DNA from: Alkalihalobacterium sp048323755
Lineage (GTDB): Bacteria > Bacillota > Bacilli > Bacillales > Bacillaceae_F
Length of the DNA stretch: 18,860 bases
Reading direction: 5' to 3'
NCBI RefSeq assembly: GCF_048323755.1
Contig: NZ_JBLWFS010000044.1
Location: 1-18,860 of the forward strand
Below the pieces are notes generated by a model that saw nothing but the letters and a program-made list of their open reading frames with translations, was not told the origin of the DNA and searched no databases. A program made the position numbers and the translations under genes. This document shows, in pieces, positions 13,315 to 18,860 of this stretch (the stretch's first letter is position 1; each line of letters begins with the position of its first letter).

Positions 13315-14859
13315 TCACCTCATACTCTTCATTCTGTTATACAAAGTTGCCCGTGAGATCCCTAATAACTTGGCAGCTGCCGTTTTGTTGCCATATGTTA
13401 ATTTTAGTGCATTTCTAATTTTATCATCTAAGTCGAGGTTAGAATGATTACTTTCAATTGTTTCAACTATAGGGGTGGGTTGTTTTACAAAATTGTTTGG
13501 TAGATGCTTGGGTTCAATTCGTTCGTTTTCATCAGCTAAAATAATTAACCTCTCAATCATATTTCGAAGCTGTCTCACATTTCCTTGCCAAGGATGCTGC
13601 AAAAACATGTACATTACTTCAGGATCTAATTCTGGAATTGGGATCTTATATTTAATCGAGAATTCTTGTAAAAATAACTGAACGAGTTCTGGTATATCCT
13701 CTTTACGTTCACGCAACGGAGGAACGGATATTGAAATAACGTTCAAACGGTAAAATAAATCCTCACGAAAGCTTCCTTCTTCAATCATTTTTTCCAAATC
13801 TCGGTGTGTTGCAGCAATAATTCGCACGTCTGTTGGAATAGGGTCTGCCCCCCCAACGCGGTAAAACTGCTTTTCTTGAAGGACACGAAGTAGCTTAACT
13901 TGGACTTCTAATGGCATTTCTCCAATTTCATCTAAAAAGATCGTACCACCAAGAGCAGCATCAAACTTTCCTTTTTTTCCGCCTTTCACTGCACCGGTAA
14001 ATGCTCCTTGTTCATATCCGAAAAGGTCACTTTCAATTAAGGCTGTAGGAATGGCACCACAATTGATGGCAACAAAAGGTGCTTCTGATCGAGGGCTCGT
14101 TTTATGAATCGCTTCAGCAAATAGTTCCTTTCCAACACCACTTTCTCCAGTAATTAAAACAGTAGCTTCGGTTTTCGATACTTTACTTACGAGATAAAGA
14201 GCTTCTTGTAACACCGGACTTCTTCCTTTTATTTTACTAAAAGGGGTTTGTTCATTGTGGACATTTCTTTCTAATTCATGGAGTGAAGCTGCTGTTGATG
14301 AAAGTTCATCATTTAATTTCACAATATCGGTTATGTTTCGTTCAACGGAAATGCCGCCCACAACGTTATCATCTATTAGAATAGGAGAAGTATTAATTAA
14401 CACATGCACGTCAGGTTTTGGTTGATTGTACTTTTTTATAACACCTTTTCTCTCGTTAATAGTTGACATGAGGACGACCGATTCAGTCTCAAAGAAACTA
14501 GTTATCAATTTTCCCTTTACGTCCTCGGAAGTTAGACCATACATTTCTTCAGCCTTATGGTTCCAAGATTGAATAAAGCCTTTAGTATCCACAACTGTGA
14601 TTGCGTCATCAACAGATTGTAGTAAAGTATTGTAATGCGTTAATGTCAGCTTCCACTGTTTCCACACTTCGTTTACTAATTTTCGATACGGAATCCAACC
14701 AACAAGCAGACCATTTTCATCCTCTAAAACGATATCTTCATTTGGTAAACTCGTAATCTCTGATAACAACATATGTTGAGAATACCGTTCCATTGTCTCG
14801 GATCCCTTATAGTCTTCTAATGGCAAAGCAAATGAAGCTAATGCCATGTCTAAACTCAT
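13315..14859 (-). CDS. sigma-54-dependent transcriptional activator (PAS-AAA-Fis, RocR-like)
   Basis: 514 residues. An N-terminal region (1-70) contains an acidic segment; a PAS sensor domain follows (about 75-180, with VDDAITVVDTKGFIQSWN); then the sigma-54 activation domain with Walker A GESGVGKE (238-245), the sigma-54-contacting loop GAFTGA (285-290) and Walker B GTIFLDEIGEM (305-315); a Fis-type helix-turn-helix (NKTAAAKLLGISRATLYNRM) closes the protein. It binds enhancers and opens RNA polymerase-sigma-54 complexes. ATG 14859 is chosen because GGAGG lies seven bases upstream; an upstream TTG at 14877 would overlap that site. It is divergent from the proline-catabolism genes, whose first member has a -24/-12 promoter, so it is almost certainly their activator. 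The PAS domain probably senses proline or an intermediate. It resembles RocR/BkdR of B. subtilis, but orthology is unproven. Confidence 0.9.
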   Translation of the reverse strand: MSLDMALASFALPLEDYKGSETMERYSQHMLLSEITSLPNEDIVLEDENGLLVGWIPYRKLVNEVWKQWKLTLTHYNTLLQSVDDAITVVDTKGFIQSWNHKAEEMYGLTSEDVKGKLITSFFETESVVLMSTINERKGVIKKYNQPKPDVHVLINTSPILIDDNVVGGISVERNITDIVKLNDELSSTAASLHELERNVHNEQTPFSKIKGRSPVLQEALYLVSKVSKTEATVLITGESGVGKELFAEAIHKTSPRSEAPFVAINCGAIPTALIESDLFGYEQGAFTGAVKGGKKGKFDAALGGTIFLDEIGEMPLEVQVKLLRVLQEKQFYRVGGADPIPTDVRIIAATHRDLEKMIEEGSFREDLFYRLNVISISVPPLRERKEDIPELVQLFLQEFSIKYKIPIPELDPEVMYMFLQHPWQGNVRQLRNMIERLIILADENERIEPKHLPNNFVKQPTPIVETIESNHSNLDLDDKIRNALKLTYGNKTAAAKLLGISRATLYNRMKSMR

Positions 14860-14884
14860 GATCAACACCTCCAACAACCACTGG

Positions 14885-14945
14885 TCTAACAGTTACGTAA
14901 CCGCTTACAATAATTTAGACAGTTATGTAAATCGATTAGACACTT
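14885..14945. promoter_or_regulatory. repeated enhancer boxes (UAS candidate) for sigma-54 activator
   Basis: GTTACGTAAC (14892-14901) is a perfect 10-bp palindrome, and AGTTACGTAA recurs as AGTTATGTAA exactly 30 bases on (14921-14930), about three helical turns. A third related element, TTAGACACTT at 14936-14945, echoes TTAGACAGTT at 14915-14924, 21 bases earlier. They lie about 90-150 bp upstream of the -24/-12 promoter and just in front of the regulator's own start, a normal place for enhancer sites of a sigma-54 activator and for autoregulation. Confidence 0.5.
14896..14909 (-). promoter_or_regulatory. cre-like site overlapping enhancer box
   Basis: On the minus strand TGTAAGCGGTTACG matches the CcpA consensus TGWNANCGNTNWCA except for the last base. 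It overlaps the first enhancer palindrome, so CcpA binding could block the activator and give glucose repression of proline use. Confidence 0.4.
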
Positions 14946-15036
14946 TTGACACAATTGTATAATTAAATCTGTAAAAGATCTATTCTATTTTTTTATAAAA
15001 GAGGAAGAATTAAAGGTTATTAGTATTTTTAAAACT

Positions 15037-15052
15037 TGGCACGGTATTTGCA
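15037..15052 (+). promoter_or_regulatory. sigma-54 (-24/-12) promoter of the proline catabolism genes
   Basis: TGGCACGGTATTTGCA matches the sigma-54 consensus TGGCACG-N4-TTGCW exactly, with the GG and GC doublets twelve bases apart. It predicts a start near 15063 and an untranslated leader of about 90 bases. Confidence 0.92.
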
Positions 15053-15152
15053 ATAAGAATAGTGAAGTGAGCACGTTGAACTTTTTGCATAGAAGGTATT
15101 TAACAAGTGGAGTGTTCATACCCATATAAAAAATCTTTTAGGAGTGATTAGA

Positions 15153-16700
15153 TTGTTACCAACATATAAACATGAGCCATTTACTGATTTTACTATTGAA
15201 GATAATAAAAAAGCATTTGAAGCCGCACTTGAGTATGTAGAAGGACAACTTGGCAAGTCATACGACCTTGTCGTTGGTGGAGAGCGTATTTCAACAGAAG
15301 CGAAAATTACGTCATACAACCCAGCAAATAAAGAAGAGATCATCGGAATTGTATCTAAAGCCAATAAAGACATTGCTGAAAAAGCGATGAATGTTGCGCA
15401 TGAAACATTTGAATCTTGGAGAAAAACGTCACCAGAAGAGCGTGCGAATATCTTAGTGCGTGCCGCTGCAATCATTCGTCGTCGCAAGCATGAATTTTCT
15501 GCTTATCTCGTTAAAGAAGCAGGGAAGCCTTGGAAAGAAGCAGATGCTGATACAGCAGAAGCTATTGATTTTCTTGAGTACTATGCACGCCAAATGATTG
15601 CCATTAAAGACGGTAAGCCTGTAAATAGTCGTGAAGGTGAGCATAACCGTTATTTCTATACTCCAATGGGGGTAACTGTAGTTATTTCACCTTGGAACTT
15701 TGCGTTTGCAATTATGGCAGGTACTACAGTAGCACCAATTGTTACAGGAAACACTGTTTTATTAAAACCAGCAAGTACAACTCCAGTTGTTGCGGCAAAG
15801 TTTGTCGAAGTATTAGAAGAAGCAGGGCTTCCTAAAGGAGTTGTAAACTTCATTCCAGGCAGTGGTGCTGAAGTTGGCGATTACTTAGTCGACCATCCGA
15901 AGACAGCGTTGATTACATTTACTGGTTCACGTGAAGTAGGAACAAGATTATACGAGCGTGCTGCAGTCGTACATCCGGGTCAAAATCATTTAAAACGAGT
16001 GATTGTAGAAATGGGCGGGAAAGACACGGTTGTTGTTGATAAAGAAGCTGACCTTGACTTAGCGGCAGAATCAATTGTTGTTTCAGCATTTGGTTTTTCA
16101 GGACAGAAGTGTTCAGCAGGATCTCGAGCGGTTATTCATCAGGACGTATATGATGAAGTATTAAATAAAGTCATTCAATTAACCAACGAATTGACAGTAG
16201 GAGACCCAACGAATAATGACAATTACATGGGACCAGTTATCGATGATGCTTCGTTCAACAAAATTATGGGGTACATTGAGATTGGTAAAGAAGAAGGCCG
16301 TCTCGTAGCTGGGGGAACAGGGGATGCTTCAAAAGGTTACTTTATCCAACCGACAGTATTTGCTGACCTAGACCCTCAAGCACGTATTATGCAGGAAGAA
16401 ATTTTTGGACCAGTCGTTGCTCTAGCAAAAGCGAAAGACTTTAACGATGCAATTGAAATTGCGAACAACACAGAGTATGGGTTAACTGGTGCAGTTATTA
16501 CGAAAAACCGAGAGCATATCGAAATTGCAAAACGTGACTTCCACGTTGGAAACTTATATTTCAATCGTAATTGTACGGGAGCTATCGTTGGTTACCATCC
16601 GTTTGGTGGCTTTAAAATGTCAGGTACGGACTCTAAAGCTGGAGGACCAGATTACTTAGCACTTCACATGCAAGCAAAAACAGTATCAGAGATGTATTAA
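15153..16700 (+). CDS. pruA: 1-pyrroline-5-carboxylate dehydrogenase (RocA/PutC type)
   Basis: 515 residues, exactly the usual length of Bacillus RocA/PutC. It oxidises glutamate gamma-semialdehyde (from delta1-pyrroline-5-carboxylate) to glutamate with NAD+, the second step of proline breakdown. Seen in the sequence: the characteristic start YKHEPFTDF, PWNFAFAI for cofactor binding, FTGSREVG, catalytic Glu286 in EMGGKD and catalytic Cys320 in SGQKCSAGSR, then EEIFGPVV and the C-terminal PFGGFKMSGTDSKAG. I use the TTG at 15153: AGGAG lies eight bases upstream and the protein then aligns with its family. An in-frame GTG at 15144 sits inside the ribosome binding site. A sigma-54 promoter and a divergent activator control it. 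The next gene is proline dehydrogenase, 157 bases on, so it could equally be called putC. Confidence 0.95.
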   Translation: MLPTYKHEPFTDFTIEDNKKAFEAALEYVEGQLGKSYDLVVGGERISTEAKITSYNPANKEEIIGIVSKANKDIAEKAMNVAHETFESWRKTSPEERANILVRAAAIIRRRKHEFSAYLVKEAGKPWKEADADTAEAIDFLEYYARQMIAIKDGKPVNSREGEHNRYFYTPMGVTVVISPWNFAFAIMAGTTVAPIVTGNTVLLKPASTTPVVAAKFVEVLEEAGLPKGVVNFIPGSGAEVGDYLVDHPKTALITFTGSREVGTRLYERAAVVHPGQNHLKRVIVEMGGKDTVVVDKEADLDLAAESIVVSAFGFSGQKCSAGSRAVIHQDVYDEVLNKVIQLTNELTVGDPTNNDNYMGPVIDDASFNKIMGYIEIGKEEGRLVAGGTGDASKGYFIQPTVFADLDPQARIMQEEIFGPVVALAKAKDFNDAIEIANNTEYGLTGAVITKNREHIEIAKRDFHVGNLYFNRNCTGAIVGYHPFGGFKMSGTDSKAGGPDYLALHMQAKTVSEMY

Positions 16701-16709
16701 TTGAAATGA

Positions 16710-16745
16710 AATGCAGTGAAATGGCTAGGGTCATTTCACTGCATT
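16710..16745 (+). terminator. intercistronic 14-bp hairpin between pruA/putC and putB
   Basis: AATGCAGTGAAATG (16710-16723) pairs perfectly with CATTTCACTGCATT (16732-16745); CTCTC follows instead of a T-run. It may be a partial terminator or an mRNA-stabilising or processing hairpin that sets the ratio of the two enzymes. No clear promoter follows before putB. Confidence 0.5.
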
Positions 16746-16857
16746 CTCTCAAGTATCGATTGGAAAAATATGTTTGTATTTAGTTTTAACGTTTTTTTTG
16801 AATTAATTAGCTGAATTTTCAGAAAGTAAAAGTGAGTCCATTTACGGAGGGGTATAT

Positions 16858-17775
16858 ATGGTATTAGAGCAACCTATGAAGCTATTCTTCATGTATCTTT
16901 CAAAAAACAAAGCGATGAATAAAGCCGCAAAACAATGGGGCCTAAAATTCGGTGCATCTCAAGTAGTTGCAGGCCAGAGTATTGAAAGTGCTATTGAAAA
17001 AGTAAAAGAATTAAATGAAAAAGGGCTTGTTTGTACCTTAGATCATCTTGGGGAGTTTGTAGATAGTAGAGAAGAAGCGTTAGAGGCAACCGAATATTGC
17101 ATTAAAACATTAGGAGCTATCGCTGCGAGTGGAGCAAATTGTAATCTTTCGCTGAAAATGACACAGCTTGGTTTGGATATTAATGATGAGTTTTGTCTAG
17201 AAAATATGCGTCGTATTGTTCAAACAGCAAAAAACTACAATAACTTTGTTCGTATTGACATGGAAGATCACTCACATTGTCAACAAACGTTAGATATTCT
17301 AGCTGCATTAAGAAAAGAATTTGATAATGTCGGAACCGTAATTCAAGCCTATCTGTTTAGAGCAGAGCAAGATATCGCGGATTTAAAAGGAGTTTCATTA
17401 AGACTTGTAAAAGGTGCCTATAAAGAGTCAGCTGAAGTAGCGTACCAGGATAAGAAACAAGTAGATGCTAACTATTTAAGCATTATAAAAAAACATCTTC
17501 AAAGTGGAAGTTACACCGCAATTGCGACACATGACCATCATATCATTGCTGAAGTAAAAAAATTCACGCAAGAAAATAATATCCCGCAAAGTCAATTTGA
17601 ATTTCAAATGCTATATGGTTTTCGAACGAATTTACAGTTAGAACTCGTGAAAGAAGGATATACGACTCGTGTGTATGTACCATTTGGACAAGACTGGTTT
17701 GGGTATTTCATGAGAAGAATGGCAGAACGCCCTCAAAATGTAAGCTTTGCACTAAGAGGATTAATTTCAAAGTAA
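16858..17775 (+). CDS. putB: proline dehydrogenase (PutB)
   Basis: 305 residues, matching the short monofunctional FAD enzymes of Bacillus (PutB and its paralogue FadM/YusM are about 300). It oxidises proline to delta1-pyrroline-5-carboxylate and passes electrons to the quinone pool, so it acts at the inner face of the membrane. The (beta-alpha)8 barrel markers are SLKMTQLGLD (98-107), RIDMED (132-137), RLVKGAYKE (182-190), ATHD (223-226), FEFQMLYG (247-254) and YVPFGQDWFGYFMRRMAERP, in which Arg286 and Arg287 bind the proline carboxylate. GGAGGGG five bases upstream fixes the start. It follows the pyrroline-5-carboxylate dehydrogenase gene and is probably read from the same sigma-54 promoter through the hairpin between them. 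No proline permease gene (putP) is attached. Confidence 0.95.
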   Translation: MVLEQPMKLFFMYLSKNKAMNKAAKQWGLKFGASQVVAGQSIESAIEKVKELNEKGLVCTLDHLGEFVDSREEALEATEYCIKTLGAIAASGANCNLSLKMTQLGLDINDEFCLENMRRIVQTAKNYNNFVRIDMEDHSHCQQTLDILAALRKEFDNVGTVIQAYLFRAEQDIADLKGVSLRLVKGAYKESAEVAYQDKKQVDANYLSIIKKHLQSGSYTAIATHDHHIIAEVKKFTQENNIPQSQFEFQMLYGFRTNLQLELVKEGYTTRVYVPFGQDWFGYFMRRMAERPQNVSFALRGLISK

Positions 17776-17803
17776 AACATTTGCCATTAAAAAAATAAAA
17801 ATG

Positions 17804-17840
17804 AAGGTCAACCAGCACTGATGATCTGGCTGACCTTATT
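17804..17840 (+). terminator. terminator-like hairpin after putB
   Basis: AAGGTCAACCAG (17804-17815) pairs with CTGGCTGACCTT (17826-17837) with one internal mismatch. Only ATT follows, but A-rich DNA precedes it, so it may serve the converging minus-strand gene as well. Confidence 0.6.
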
Positions 17841-17890
17841 CGTATTTCGAGGCGTTTATATAGAAGGAATAAAAGGAATAGAAAGAAAGA

Positions 17891-18181
17891 TTAATGTCTC
17901 CTGATAACATATCCTTGATATATCTCTTCTATAGAATGATCATAGTCGTCATTAATTGTTTGTGTAATGACTTTTGAAAGGAGATTTTCTTCGATCATCG
18001 AGTGTATGTACAAATATTCAATAGTTCCTTGTTCTGTTCTGTCAACTTCTTCGTGAGATTTCATTTCATAGTATGTTATTGCTTCTCTTACGACTTTCTT
18101 TAGGTGGTCATTATTTTTAACATTAAACTCAGTTATTCGAGAAGTCGTTTCCCTAACAAATTGATCGATATTTTTCTTCAT
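17891..18181 (-). CDS. hypothetical cytosolic protein (96 aa)
   Basis: No family recognised. The chosen ATG at 18181 has AAAGGAAG nine bases upstream and begins MKKNIDQFVRETT; a longer frame from a TTG at 18277 lacks a ribosome binding site. The product is predicted to be almost entirely helical and strongly acidic in its second half (SHEEVDRTEQGTIEYLYIHS, DDYDHSIEEIYQG), with no Cys, signal or membrane segment. It converges on putB and lies just upstream of the rRNA operon, transcribed away from it. Even helix-rich composition and good codon structure argue for a real gene. Confidence 0.6.
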   Translation of the reverse strand: MKKNIDQFVRETTSRITEFNVKNNDHLKKVVREAITYYEMKSHEEVDRTEQGTIEYLYIHSMIEENLLSKVITQTINDDYDHSIEEIYQGYVIRRH

Positions 18182-18399
18182 CTTTAATATCTTCCTTTCA
18201 ACGATTGCAATCCAGTGGCTTTTAATTTCAGCATATCTTATCAGATACACCAATTCAATTAATTGCTGGGGATGCAATCGTAAAAACTGATATACTAGAG
18301 TAGATTTTTTTTCAAAGGTTATAATATTATTATTTAAACTTCCATATTTTACATAGAGGAAACTCTTGTTTTATATGTTCATTTTTGATATAGTATTAC

Positions 18400-18428
18400 T
18401 TGTCACTTCAAACGGAACTTTTTATAGA
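18400..18428 (+). promoter_or_regulatory. candidate upstream rRNA promoter (P1)
   Basis: TTGTCA (18400-18405), 17-base spacer, TATAGA (18423-18428). Its -10 lies in an exact inverted repeat, CTTTTTATAG (18418-18427) / CTATAAAAAG (18442-18451). It is about 350 bases before the 16S gene; tandem promoters are common for Bacillus rRNA operons. Confidence 0.45.
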
Positions 18429-18548
18429 ACATTAAATTACACTATAAAAAGTATTGTAGTGGTTATGTTATATCGATATAGTTATTTTTTCTGCTTCTGA
18501 AAAAGCGGTAGATGTTAAAAGTAAAATCGACTTATCAAAAAATAGTTG

Positions 18549-18577
18549 TTGATTAAATGTTACTAGCATGATAAGAT
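18549..18577 (+). promoter_or_regulatory. candidate rRNA promoter (P2)
   Basis: TTGATT (18549-18554), 17-base spacer, TAAGAT (18572-18577), immediately followed by ATAAT, so a -10 of TATAAT at 18577-18582 is an alternative register. It is the nearest promoter to the rRNA leader. Confidence 0.5.
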
Positions 18578-18582
18578 ATAAT

Positions 18583-18776
18583 TCTTGTCGCTAACAACGA
18601 CAACGAAAAAGTTCTTTGAAAACTGAACAAAAAGCCAAGCGAAATAAATGAGATACATGATATCTCGTCAATGTTTTAAAACGTCACAGTGATGAATGAA
18701 TTTCGATTAAGAACGCAACGTCCTGTTGCAACGTCGAAGCCACCACATCCTGTGGAAGTGAGCTATATCAAACACT
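18583..18776 (+). promoter_or_regulatory. rRNA operon leader with boxA-like element and hairpins
   Basis: The segment GTTCTTTGAAAACTGAACAA (18611-18630) is the typical Bacillus rRNA leader/spacer element associated with boxA antitermination and RNase III processing. After it are hairpins GAGATA/TATCTC (18650-18666), GCAAC/GTTGC (18715-18729) and CCACA/TGTGG (18743-18755). The last two both have TCC at the tip, followed by TGT. Confidence 0.7.
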
Positions 18777-18860
18777 TTTATGGAGAGTTTGATCCTGGCT
18801 CAGGACGAACGCTGGCGGCGTGCCTAATACATGCAAGTCGAGCGGACTTCATAAGAGCTT
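18777..18860 (+). rRNA. rrs: 16S ribosomal RNA, 5' end (partial)
   Basis: AGAGTTTGATCCTGGCTCAG at 18784-18803 is the universal 16S sequence at E. coli positions 8-27. GACGAACGCTGGCGGCGTGC and the CATGCAAGTCGAGCG region follow. Counting back seven bases gives a mature 5' end near 18777. The gene runs off the right edge. Confidence 0.98.

Noticed and set aside
14860..14877. TTG 14877 as regulator start
   Set aside because: The ribosome binding site GGAGG lies inside that extension and points to ATG 14859.
16750..16790. Second -24/-12 promoter before putB (TTGGAAAAATATGTTTGTA)
   Set aside because: GG and the downstream G are 14 bases apart instead of 12 and the GC doublet is missing.

Overview
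The window is AT-rich, low-GC Gram-positive DNA from a Bacillaceae genome. Strong AAGGAGG-type ribosome binding sites, ClpE with CtsR operators, sortase-free lipoproteins, a PutB-type proline dehydrogenase, a RocA/PutC-type dehydrogenase and a Bacillus-style rRNA leader all point there. The exported proteins are rich in Asp/Glu, which would suit an alkaliphilic or salt-tolerant Bacillus relative; that is inference only. Almost every gene is a single transcription unit closed by its own intrinsic terminator. The right edge enters the 5' end of a 16S rRNA gene.

Layout. 1-512 is non-coding, with three diverged hairpin repeats and a perfect 21-bp inverted repeat next to a cre-like site. 513-692 is a 59-codon ORF of unknown function. 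700-905 (minus) is the wreck of a YsnB/YfcE-type phosphodiesterase gene that lost its middle by deletion. Then come, all on plus: a pirin (1056-1901), a CAP/SCP-domain lipoprotein with an unusual repeat region (2080-3051), a YusW-like exported protein (3233-3931), a 30-codon membrane micro-ORF (4121-4213), an orphan Mn/Zn-binding lipoprotein behind a long, possibly structured leader (4733-5647), a secreted polysaccharide deacetylase (5927-6787), a short-chain dehydrogenase (7093-7962), clpE under CtsR control (8184-10328), an LLM-class flavin oxidoreductase (10508-11524), and an FMN-dependent alpha-hydroxy-acid oxidase (11925-13118) whose promoter carries a TetR-type palindrome.

The right third is a proline-catabolism island. 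A sigma-54 enhancer-binding regulator (minus, 13315-14859) diverges from delta1-pyrroline-5-carboxylate dehydrogenase (15153-16700) and proline dehydrogenase (16858-17775), which together turn proline into glutamate. A textbook -24/-12 promoter sits in front of the dehydrogenase, with repeated candidate enhancer boxes about 110-160 bp upstream and a cre-like CcpA site over one of them. The simplest reading is sigma-54 activation by proline or an intermediate, gated by carbon catabolite repression. In B. subtilis, by contrast, putBCP uses the activator PutR with sigma-A. A small unknown gene (minus, 17891-18181) and the rRNA promoter/leader follow.

No defence system, prophage, transposase or CRISPR array was seen. 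The best leads are regulatory: the sigma-54 put switch, the structured leader of the orphan metal-binding protein, the palindromic operator without a local repressor, the layered clpE leader, and long perfect hairpins that look like dispersed repeats rather than terminators.
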